From positions 1 to 22,295 of the IMG/VR virus record IMGVR_UViG_3300021364_002684: a stretch of DNA of 22,295 bases. One strand, written 5' to 3'. A model generated the notes under the pieces. That model made no database searches, was not told the origin of the DNA, and was given only the letters and a program-made list of their open reading frames with translations. Positions 9,393 through 16,174 of this stretch are shown here, one piece after another. Numbering within the stretch: position 1 is the first letter of the stretch; each line of letters opens with the position of its first letter. The position numbers were made by a program, and so were the translations under genes. The DNA comes from a virus.

Positions 9393-9617
9393 ATGGCTTT
9401 AACAAAACAAACCCATGTGGACAAGATAGAAATTATAGAGACTGTAACTGAAGACGGTACTCCTATCACTTTTGTTCAAATAAGACAAAAAATACAAATA
9501 GTAGAAGGCTCTGAAGTTATCTCAGAGTCCTCTACTAGATATATTTATAGTGCTGGAGACGACTATAGCTCTGAGAGCACAAAAGTGCAAAATATTTGCA
9601 ATGCTGCATTTTCTTAA
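9393..9617 (+). CDS. Small hypothetical protein, marine phage type
   Basis: 74 residues with a good ribosome binding site (GGAG at 9384-9387) before ATG 9393. It starts MALTKQTHVDKIEI and ends VQNICNAAFS, with alternating beta-like strands between (TFVQIRQKIQIVEG). Short proteins with a similar MALTK..H.DKIE opening and IC(N) ending often accompany fibre genes in marine phages, as I recall, but no function is known to me. There is no signal peptide, membrane segment or catalytic motif. It is the last gene before the promoter gap at 9618-9723, so it probably closes the tail-tip transcription unit or is read through from it. Confidence 0.65.
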   Translation: MALTKQTHVDKIEIIETVTEDGTPITFVQIRQKIQIVEGSEVISESSTRYIYSAGDDYSSESTKVQNICNAAFS

Positions 9618-9618
9618 C

Positions 9619-9641
9619 TATTTTTACCCCTGTGAAAAATA
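9619..9641 (+). other. AT-rich inverted repeat after the tail-tip gene block
   Basis: Arms TATTTTT (9619-9625) and AAAAATA (9635-9641) are exactly complementary, and AC/GT can pair inside with one bulged G. It lies two bases past the stop of the 74-residue gene. The stem has almost no GC and no T-run follows, so it is not a convincing intrinsic terminator. It may simply mark the operon end. Confidence 0.3.
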
Positions 9642-9645
9642 ACTC

Positions 9646-9674
9646 TTGACATTTTATGTCGGTATTGGTATAAT
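9646..9674 (+). promoter_or_regulatory. Consensus sigma-70 promoter with extended -10
   Basis: TTGACA at 9646-9651, a spacer of exactly 17 bases, and TATAAT at 9669-9674; the bases before the -10 are TGG, giving an extended -10 (TGnTATAAT). All twelve core positions match the bacterial housekeeping consensus. Transcription would start near 9681, giving a leader of about 43 bases before ATG 9724. It lies in the only gene-free gap of the window and points at the fibre/adhesin block. The expectation that it is strong and host-polymerase-driven comes from general knowledge of sigma-70 promoters. Confidence 0.85.
9648..9660 (+). promoter_or_regulatory. Inverted repeat over the -35 box, possible operator
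   Basis: GACAT, TTT, ATGTC forms a perfect inverted repeat with five-base arms and a three-base centre. The left arm contains the last four bases of the TTGACA box, so a dimeric protein bound here would block RNA polymerase. No matching second copy was noticed. Short palindromes also arise by chance in AT-rich DNA, so the regulatory role is only a suggestion. Confidence 0.3.
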
Positions 9675-9697
9675 CATTCTAATTAAATATTAAAAGC

Positions 9698-9709
9698 CTC
9701 CTTAAGGAG
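9698..9709 (+). promoter_or_regulatory. Palindromic ribosome binding site of the BppU-like gene
   Basis: CTCCTTAAGGAG is a perfect 12-base palindrome. Its right half is a strong Shine-Dalgarno sequence (AAGGAG), 14 bases before ATG 9724, which is rather far. In the RNA the CTCC half can pair with GGAG around a TTAA loop, giving a small hairpin that could partly hide the ribosome site. A four-pair stem is weak, so the effect may be slight. Confidence 0.4.
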
Positions 9710-9723
9710 TACGTTGAAATCTA

Positions 9724-10056
9724 ATGGATATAATTCAAGTAGTAAAAGGCGATACCGGCCCGCAACTTAGAGCAACTGTAACTCGTTCAGATACGGGAAC
9801 AGCTTTTGTGGGCTCATCAGATACAAATCTACGTATTCGCAAGAAGGGCACTTCTACTATAATTTCAACTATTCCTTTAGATACTGTGGAATCATCTCTT
9901 TCTGCGGGTAGTCTAGTATTTCCATTAAGCAGTTTTTTAACAAACTCTGCAACAACAGATGGCTTTTATGAAGCAGAAATAGAATTCACTTTATCCGATG
10001 GTCAAATTATGAGCGTATTCGAGTTAATTGACATTAAGGTTAGAGATGACTTTTAA
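9724..10056 (+). CDS. Small BppU N-terminal-like virion protein
   Basis: 110 residues. It begins IIQVVKGDTGPQLRATV and continues with TNLRIRKKGT, LDTVESS, GSLVFPL, DGFYEAEIEF and DIKVRDDF. The succession GDTGP, a 'val/leu-arg' strand, then 'G.Y.AE...T..DG' and a closing 'VRDD' is the pattern of the N-terminal domain of baseplate upper protein (BppU-like) that anchors receptor-binding proteins in lactococcal and many other phages. In those proteins it is usually followed by further domains; here it stands alone. It is the first gene behind the 9646 promoter. An adaptor role for the following fibre proteins is inference. Confidence 0.6.
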   Translation: MDIIQVVKGDTGPQLRATVTRSDTGTAFVGSSDTNLRIRKKGTSTIISTIPLDTVESSLSAGSLVFPLSSFLTNSATTDGFYEAEIEFTLSDGQIMSVFELIDIKVRDDF

Positions 10057-10058
10057 TT

Positions 10059-10244
10059 ATGAAAAAAAGTTTTATTTATACAGTAAAGCCCAACTTAGGA
10101 AGGTTTCCTGAGCTAAAATCGGCCAAAGCAACCACTCCTCATGCAAAATTTGTAACACTGGATACTCCAAGTTCTATAAATATACTTAGGAATGTTCCTT
10201 TATTAAAAAGCTCGGAGGTAGTACACCCAAGTGTGAGGATTTAA
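10059..10244 (+). CDS. Small basic hypothetical protein
   Basis: 61 residues between two genes without room for anything else; starts MKKSFIYTVKPNLGRFP and is rich in Lys, Pro and Ser. The ribosome site is poor, so it may be translated by coupling to the stop two bases upstream. No motif recognised. The frame follows the local pattern (start directly after one stop, stop directly before the next start), which supports a real gene. Function unknown; perhaps a partner of the 684-residue protein. Confidence 0.5.
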   Translation: MKKSFIYTVKPNLGRFPELKSAKATTPHAKFVTLDTPSSINILRNVPLLKSSEVVHPSVRI

Positions 10245-10245
10245 A

Positions 10246-12300
10246 ATGTCACTAGATAGCAAGATTTCAATTTTACTATCTCAGTTGAAAAATAATCCCG
10301 AGCTACTAAATAAAAATACAACTGCAGCCAGGCTAAACGAAGTTTCAGTCCCCAATGAGCCTTTATTTGCAGGAATAACAGGAAACATGCCCACTATGCT
10401 TGGGGCAGCTTCCTTGATAAATGATCCCAACTTGTTCAACGTAGAGTTGGATCTATTTATCCTACTAAAAGAACAGCTTGTAAGTCGTTTAAAACTAATT
10501 GATGTTCTTTCAATCTCTCAAGACAAGGTTTTTAAAGACATACTGGCAGGTAGAGAAGATGTTTTAAGAACTGTAACAAAACCTCTACAAAGCATAGTAG
10601 AAATAGATCAATTTATAAAGTTTTTAAGAAGATTCAATTTAGCAGATTCTTTCACTATAAGCGACTCAGAAACTTTAAAAGCTACTAAAAGTCTGGTAAC
10701 TTCATTAGAGGCTCTGGACGCTTTAAGTAAGAAAACTGCAATTAAAAAATCAGAATTGTTAGATTTATTAGATGAAATAATTGTAAAGAGAACTGCGCGA
10801 GTAAGACCCCGGGACAAAATTGGTCTTACGAATATAATAAAAGTCCCAAAAGCAAAACTTGCAGTAGATAGACTAATTATACAAGATTTTACTCCTGCAT
10901 TCAAGACTAGTACAGAAAAAGAAGACACAGCAGCTTTAAATGCAATATTTAAAGATATAAAGCCTACAAAAGTTTTAGAAGAAGATATAGCAACAAGAAG
11001 TTTTACTCTAAATCCTAAAGCAATTTTTCGTACTAATAGAATTAGTGCAAAGTCTAAAGCTCAACTGAAAGCTTCTTTCGATGTATTAGAACAAATACAA
11101 TTATTCAAAAGAGTAACAAGGGATGTTAGTATTCTAAGACGTTCTACTTTCTCTGCGAGAACAAATGAATTAGTTTCAAGATTTTTATTTACTGTAGATA
11201 GAGCAGGTACAAAGTCCAAGCATAAGTTAAAAACTACTACAGAAAAGAAAGACTTAGTAACTGCATCTATTGATAGATTTTTTAAAGTAAATACAAATTT
11301 ACTAGAAAGATATAATATTAGAGACGGAATAATTAAACCCGCAAGATTTAAACAAACTGTAGACAATTTTGCATCCTTTAGTAGAGTTTCAAAAAAGTTT
11401 GATAGGTCATTAGAAGACGTATCGGATTTAATTATAAAAATATCTTTAAATCCAAATTTAGCAGAAAGAGATAAAGTACAGATTTTAAATTCTATACTTA
11501 CACCAAAAGCAAAATTTAGTACAGAAAAAGTACAGACTAGTGAGTTTATTAAACTTAAGTTTCCTTTTAGACTTTTCGAAGTATTTGATATAATAGATGT
11601 AAAAATAGTTAAGTTTTTAAATAAGCAGATAATATTTCCAGAAATTGCAGAAACCTCCGATACTTCAATACAAGCAAAAAGTTTAATTTTTAGTTCCCAA
11701 ACTGGGTTGAGCACAAAAGACAGAGACTACGGAGGGATCGGAGATATATTTTTTACTTTTGGGAGAAAGATAATAGAGCTAGTAACTATTGTTGACAGAG
11801 TAAAAAAAGAGTTTAGACGGCCTCGAAAAGACTCGTTAAAAATAGCAGATTTAATTCTAGAAGGGCGAGCTAATTTAATTTCATCAAGAATTTTTGCAGA
11901 TGATAATAGACTTGGGACTTTAGTAGGAAAAGCTCTTATTCCTTTTACGGTTGGTATTCAAGATATTAAGTATGCAAACTCGTTAGAAAAAATTAGATCT
12001 GAAAAACTAAACACACTAAGTTTTATAGTAACACCTGCACTTGCAGAACAAATAACAGAAAGATTTTCGGTAGATGATAGTTTCAATCCTTATTTACTTA
12101 ATAAAGTAAAAGAGTTTAGAATTGGACTAAAAGACACAACACTGAAAAAACTTCAAGAAAAAACTGACGGTATTAGAGACACACTCTCTTCTTCAGAAAA
12201 AGGCTACGCTTGGATGAGGGATGAAGAGTACACGAGAGGAGCATATTTTTTACAGCCATATGTTGCTACAATACCCCCTGGCAGATCACGCCAATTTTAA
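10246..12300 (+). CDS. Large lysine-rich repetitive protein of unknown function
   Basis: 684 residues with an unusual make-up: rich in Lys, Ile, Leu, Ser, Thr and Asp, poor in Gly and Pro, with no Cys or Trp through most of its length. A degenerate short repeat is visible: a hydrophobic/Asp strand followed by Lys or Arg, for example RFNLADSFTISDSETLK (~133), KLAVDRLIIQD (~207), RFLFTVDRAG and RLFEVFDIIDVKIVK. This recalls the 'DSFTLSD' repeats of long marine-phage structural proteins. The C-terminus departs from the repeats (GYAWMRDEEYTRGAYFLQPYV, split here as GYAWMRDEEY and YFLQPYV), similar to the aromatic 'YF..DYV' endings of such proteins. Probably a virion rod or fibre, given its place among fibre genes. 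Arg is mostly AGA, unlike the next gene. No enzyme motif seen. Confidence 0.6.
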   Translation: MSLDSKISILLSQLKNNPELLNKNTTAARLNEVSVPNEPLFAGITGNMPTMLGAASLINDPNLFNVELDLFILLKEQLVSRLKLIDVLSISQDKVFKDILAGREDVLRTVTKPLQSIVEIDQFIKFLRRFNLADSFTISDSETLKATKSLVTSLEALDALSKKTAIKKSELLDLLDEIIVKRTARVRPRDKIGLTNIIKVPKAKLAVDRLIIQDFTPAFKTSTEKEDTAALNAIFKDIKPTKVLEEDIATRSFTLNPKAIFRTNRISAKSKAQLKASFDVLEQIQLFKRVTRDVSILRRSTFSARTNELVSRFLFTVDRAGTKSKHKLKTTTEKKDLVTASIDRFFKVNTNLLERYNIRDGIIKPARFKQTVDNFASFSRVSKKFDRSLEDVSDLIIKISLNPNLAERDKVQILNSILTPKAKFSTEKVQTSEFIKLKFPFRLFEVFDIIDVKIVKFLNKQIIFPEIAETSDTSIQAKSLIFSSQTGLSTKDRDYGGIGDIFFTFGRKIIELVTIVDRVKKEFRRPRKDSLKIADLILEGRANLISSRIFADDNRLGTLVGKALIPFTVGIQDIKYANSLEKIRSEKLNTLSFIVTPALAEQITERFSVDDSFNPYLLNKVKEFRIGLKDTTLKKLQEKTDGIRDTLSSSEKGYAWMRDEEYTRGAYFLQPYVATIPPGRSRQF

Positions 12301-12312
12301 AGGAGAACCTAA

Positions 12313-14280
12313 ATGTATATAGACGATTGTCGCTTAAAAGGTGTTGTAAACCTAGTCCTTCGTGATAAAGATGGAAAGGTAAAGCAACATAAAACAATTC
12401 GTAACAAAGTTACGAAAGATGGTATCGCTCACATTATCGGTCGTATGATTGACGATGGACAAGATCGTGCAGGCAAGCATAAAATGCCCCGAATGATGAG
12501 CCATATGGCGATCGGAATTGGGGCAGCAGCTCGTTCTGATAAAGATCGATATACTCATACGGACTTTGATAACCTTCCAAAAGTGTTAGGTATTAGTGAC
12601 AGTGGCGGTACTCAAGCTAATCTAAAAGTTGCTAGAAAACAGGCAGCTATTCCAAAAGCATATGACCGTATGCTTCAAGACGAGCGCGGCTTCCGTGTTC
12701 AACTTATGAAAGACACTACTCTTGCAAGTGATTATGTGCCACTTATAAATGTGCACCTTGAGCAAGATGGCTCAACCGCAATGCATACTACGGATAGTGC
12801 GGGAAATAGTCAATTAATTTTTGTTACAGGTAGTGGCGGTGGCGCGACTTTAAAGCGACTAAGAAAGGGACTTCAAATAACTGGCCTTACAGGAGGTACT
12901 TCAAACACTGGCCCTGTTGGTGGCAGTGCGGATAATGTTAAAAATGCTCAAACTATAAAAATTGCTAAGATTGAAACAGGAGTTCCTAATTCAACTTCTT
13001 CGAGACTTACTCTTGATGGAACACTTAGTTCGCCCCCGGGAAACTCTGTAACCGATGTTCATATTGATGTAGAATATGTTGATGCAATTGCTTTAACAAG
13101 TTATAATATTAATCCTGCGCATCCAACCCATACCGCCGTGCGCTCAGTGTTTGAAGCTCCAACAGGGGCAACTCATGGCACAGGGCCCTTTGCTGCAGCA
13201 TCAGCTAGAAGCGGTACTATAGGCGGCCCAAATGCTGACTATCTTGAAGATGGTAAAGGGATGTTGGGTATTACTCGTGGACAAATTGGCGCTTTCTATG
13301 AGCGAGAGTTAGAATATAATATTCAGCTTACTCATACTGAGCAAGACGGGCTGCCTATTGATCTTACTCAAAGTCCGGGCGGAAATCCGAGTGTCCTCAC
13401 TACTGTTGATGAGGCCGGTTTTGCAGTTCTTGATTCCGGTGTAGCCAGGTTTCCCTTTGTGGGCGCTGAAGAAGATAAGCCGTCCGGAACTGCAACTGTA
13501 GGTGCCTCGACAACTGCAGGTACTAACACTGCGACTACTCGTGGTACAGAATTTATTCAGTTTGGTACAGCAGTTGATGGCATCTTCCAAGGAGCACTTG
13601 TAGGCTCAAGTATTGTTGCAAATAGCGCAGACGGTACTGCGGAAGGTTATCCGCCCGAAGAAAATAACTACGGGGTTGCAGGAGGTCTAAATATTGCAGG
13701 AACAGGTGTAGATGCTTTGGCTAGTACATTTAGTGCATTTCTTAACTATGATTTTGGAGGAGGCACGTATTCTCCAAATGCTGTAGCGGGAGCAAAGAAA
13801 AATGGAGATCGTATTGTATACGTTGCTACATTTAAAGAAAATAACCCTCGCCCAGAGCAAGACTATGATAGATTCAGCGGTACTGTAGGTACTCATAGAG
13901 CTCCTTTAAATCGTATTTACCCAATTACAGAGGCGGGTATCTTTAATAAGCATATTCCAGATATTGGAGTTTTTGACGTTGGTGATCGTTCATATACAAC
14001 CACAGACGGCTCTAATTCAGAACTAGCTCATATTGATGCAAGAGCAAATACAGCAACAGGATCTACTATTGACTATACTCTCACTAGTGGTACAGACCAT
14101 AATCCTGTTGAAGGTGTTTTGACTCAAGACGGTAAATCAATTACTGCGGCAGCTTTTGGCTTTACTAAAGGCCCCTTGACTCAGACAATGCTCTGTCGTA
14201 CAACTTTCGATCCGGTCAATAAAGCAACCGCAGATACTCTGCAAATTACTTGGTCAGTTCAACTTCAAGATTTGACATAA
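12313..14280 (+). CDS. Putative virion structural / fibre protein
   Basis: 655 residues behind a strong AGGAG (12301-12305). The N-terminus (MYIDDCRLKGVVNLVLRDKDG, then RNKVTKDGIAHII and SHMAIGIGA) and the C-terminus (PITEAGIFN at ~537, then MLCRTTFDPVNK and LQITWSVQ near the end) frame a family of phage structural proteins in which 'EAG(I/L)FN' and 'M..RTTF..(I/V)NK...L.ITW' are conserved. The middle (~165-520) is a large Gly/Thr/Ala-rich insertion. No catalytic site seen. Codon use stands out: arginine is mainly CGT/CGC/CGA, while neighbours use AGA almost throughout, which fits either high expression or separate origin. Likely an abundant tail or decoration protein. Confidence 0.6.
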   Translation: MYIDDCRLKGVVNLVLRDKDGKVKQHKTIRNKVTKDGIAHIIGRMIDDGQDRAGKHKMPRMMSHMAIGIGAAARSDKDRYTHTDFDNLPKVLGISDSGGTQANLKVARKQAAIPKAYDRMLQDERGFRVQLMKDTTLASDYVPLINVHLEQDGSTAMHTTDSAGNSQLIFVTGSGGGATLKRLRKGLQITGLTGGTSNTGPVGGSADNVKNAQTIKIAKIETGVPNSTSSRLTLDGTLSSPPGNSVTDVHIDVEYVDAIALTSYNINPAHPTHTAVRSVFEAPTGATHGTGPFAAASARSGTIGGPNADYLEDGKGMLGITRGQIGAFYERELEYNIQLTHTEQDGLPIDLTQSPGGNPSVLTTVDEAGFAVLDSGVARFPFVGAEEDKPSGTATVGASTTAGTNTATTRGTEFIQFGTAVDGIFQGALVGSSIVANSADGTAEGYPPEENNYGVAGGLNIAGTGVDALASTFSAFLNYDFGGGTYSPNAVAGAKKNGDRIVYVATFKENNPRPEQDYDRFSGTVGTHRAPLNRIYPITEAGIFNKHIPDIGVFDVGDRSYTTTDGSNSELAHIDARANTATGSTIDYTLTSGTDHNPVEGVLTQDGKSITAAAFGFTKGPLTQTMLCRTTFDPVNKATADTLQITWSVQLQDLT

Positions 14281-14296
14281 GTAAAGAAGACGTTTA

Positions 14297-16174
14297 ATGT
14301 CGCATCCTAGAACTTCCTCAAGCCTACCTGCTAATGGGGTAGGCAGCCCTGTAACAGTCGATGGCATTACATATGTCTGGAATACTGTTACAGGTCGTTG
14401 GGAAACACAAATTAGTAAGAATATTAATATTGTTACTAAAGACACGGATGCCGACTATGTAATACCTCTTTCTTCTTTTAGTAGCCCTCTTGCATCTAAA
14501 GAGGGCCAATCTGTTGCACATAAACCAAATGAAGAACTGTTAACAGTAATTGAAGTAGATACTAACTTTATACAATTAAAGCAAGGTATCGCAAGTTTAG
14601 AAAGAGAGCTTACTTACTGGACTCATGAAATAGAGGAAGAAGCAGGCAGAATCAACTCTTTGAATAGTATTTTATTTGATTCTAATAATCAAGTAGATTT
14701 TGTTTCAAAAACAACTGGAGGCACTTTTGGAGGTATTGTTTCTGCAGGAACTCCAACATCGACAAATCAGAATAATTCAGATCTAGTTACTACTCAGTAT
14801 CTACAAAGAGAATTTGGAACTTTAAACAGAAGTTTAATACCTAACCAAGTAGCTACTAATCTTGACTTGGGTAGCTCTTCCAATGGTTGGAGAGATATTT
14901 ATGTTCAGCAAAGTATCCTACCCGATTCATCAGCTACTATACATGCTACGGAGCTAAAAGACGATCCCAATAATCCAAATCAACAAGTAACAGTACGCTA
15001 TAGAGATGTAGACATTGGCTCTTTTACAAACCGCTTTAGAGATTTATATGCTCATAGTGGTAACTTCTTTGGCGGCACAGTAAATATTGGAGATGCGTCA
15101 CTTTCCGAAACTACTTCGGGCGGGTTACTAATACCAAATAATAGTTCTATTGGTACAGAAGCGAATGAAATTCCTTCTTCTTTTGCAAACACTCTTATAG
15201 ATGAAAGATTTGCAGTAACTGGCCAAATATCTGAGAGACTTGTTGGAACATTTACAACATCAGGAAATGTTTCTGCAAATAATCCTGTAAAAATATTATC
15301 AACAGGAAAAGTGGTAGCAGTAACTAGTACTACAGCAAGCGATGCCTTTGTAGGTATAGCACTAGAGACAAAAAATAGTAATCAACAAATAAAAGTAGCT
15401 GTTCATGGAGTTGTTGGAGGGTTCTCTGGGCTAACATCAGGAACCACTGTTCATATAGAACAAAATGGCACAATTACTCAAACCAAAACAACTACTACTC
15501 AAAAGATAGGTGTAGCAGTATCTACAACAGAGATATTTTTATTCTCTATTTCTAACTTAGATACTTATGTAATCGGCAGGTCAAAAATAGGTCTGGAAGA
15601 TTTATCTGCTTCGGTTGTATCTCCTGGTAGTGGAAGCGGTAATTTTTCCTATAATAATACTACAGGCACTTTTACTTTTACTCCACCCGATTTAAGTCCT
15701 TATGCTACTTTACAATATGTAAATCAAGAAATAACAGGATTAATTGATGCAGCCCCGGGGGCACTCGATACACTAAATGAGTTAGCCGCAGCAATAGGCG
15801 ATGACGCAAATTTTTCAACAACTGTAACAAACAATTTAGCTACAAAAGCCCCTTTAGCAAGCCCTACTTTTACAGGTATTCCTACAGCTCCTACAGCTAG
15901 TTCTACAACTAATAATACACAGCTTGCGACTACGGCTTTTGTACAAAATTTGGCAGGCGCTCAAGAAATCGGGGACTTATCTGATGTAGATATTAATAGT
16001 GTACAGGATGGGCAAGTTTTAGCATATAGTATTTCTGCTCAAAAATTTATAAATCAAAATCAATCAGGTGTAGGCTCAGGCACAGGGGGCGCAGTTAATT
16101 TTATTGTGGATGGCGGATCAGCTACAACAGTATCTAACGACATAATAATTTTTCTTGACGGAGGTAGCGCATAA
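14297..16174 (+). CDS. Tail fibre protein with short coiled coil and TLNELAAA module
   Basis: 625 residues. Modules in order: an N-terminal VDGITYVWNTVTGRWE segment (~21-36), as in several marine phage fibre N-termini; a probable coiled coil at ~88-130 (IQLKQGIASLERELTYW); RSLIPN followed by LGSSSNGWRDIYV (~180-205), a shaft repeat echoed by SFTNRFRDLYA; a beta-rich domain of ~140 residues (SGNVSANNPVKIL onward); GPGALDTLNELAAA-type trimeric segment (~484-500, here AAPGALDTLNELAAA) with KAPLASPTFTG and NTQLATTAFVQ; a LSDVDINSVQDGQVL linker; and a C-terminus ending FLDGGSA. The ribosome site is weak (AAGAAG region 14284-14290). It ends immediately before the next ATG. The modules indicate a trimeric fibre; the receptor is unknown. 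Confidence 0.8.
   Translation: MSHPRTSSSLPANGVGSPVTVDGITYVWNTVTGRWETQISKNINIVTKDTDADYVIPLSSFSSPLASKEGQSVAHKPNEELLTVIEVDTNFIQLKQGIASLERELTYWTHEIEEEAGRINSLNSILFDSNNQVDFVSKTTGGTFGGIVSAGTPTSTNQNNSDLVTTQYLQREFGTLNRSLIPNQVATNLDLGSSSNGWRDIYVQQSILPDSSATIHATELKDDPNNPNQQVTVRYRDVDIGSFTNRFRDLYAHSGNFFGGTVNIGDASLSETTSGGLLIPNNSSIGTEANEIPSSFANTLIDERFAVTGQISERLVGTFTTSGNVSANNPVKILSTGKVVAVTSTTASDAFVGIALETKNSNQQIKVAVHGVVGGFSGLTSGTTVHIEQNGTITQTKTTTTQKIGVAVSTTEIFLFSISNLDTYVIGRSKIGLEDLSASVVSPGSGSGNFSYNNTTGTFTFTPPDLSPYATLQYVNQEITGLIDAAPGALDTLNELAAAIGDDANFSTTVTNNLATKAPLASPTFTGIPTAPTASSTTNNTQLATTAFVQNLAGAQEIGDLSDVDINSVQDGQVLAYSISAQKFINQNQSGVGSGTGGAVNFIVDGGSATTVSNDIIIFLDGGSA
15748..15960 (+). repeat. TLNELAAA / TTAFVQ module, copy 1
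   Basis: This segment encodes the module PGALDTLNELAAA, then FSTTVTNNLATKAPL and ending ATTAFVQ. Related copies lie at 17677-17890 in the next fibre and at 20803-21020 and 21455-21666 in the last one. Shorter copies of only the PLASP to TTAFV half occur at 17050-17155 and 18395-18492. The protein sequence is strongly kept while codons differ. Such segments are common in the shafts of trimeric phage fibres. Confidence 0.8.

Noticed and set aside
9619-9641. Rho-independent terminator after the 74-residue gene
   Set aside because: The stem is almost all A-T, the loop is large and no U-run follows. It is kept only as an inverted repeat.
11061-11714. A 217-codon open frame on the minus strand inside the 684-residue gene
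   Set aside because: The opposite strand has a longer, well-bounded gene with matching junctions. The minus frame is a by-product of the Lys/Ser/Asp-rich codons and has no ribosome site of note or recognisable protein.
14272-14300. TTGACA before the 14297 fibre gene, as a second promoter
   Set aside because: The hexamer at 17 bases spacing is TAATGT, only a three-of-six match to TATAAT, and the -35 lies within the previous coding end; likely chance.
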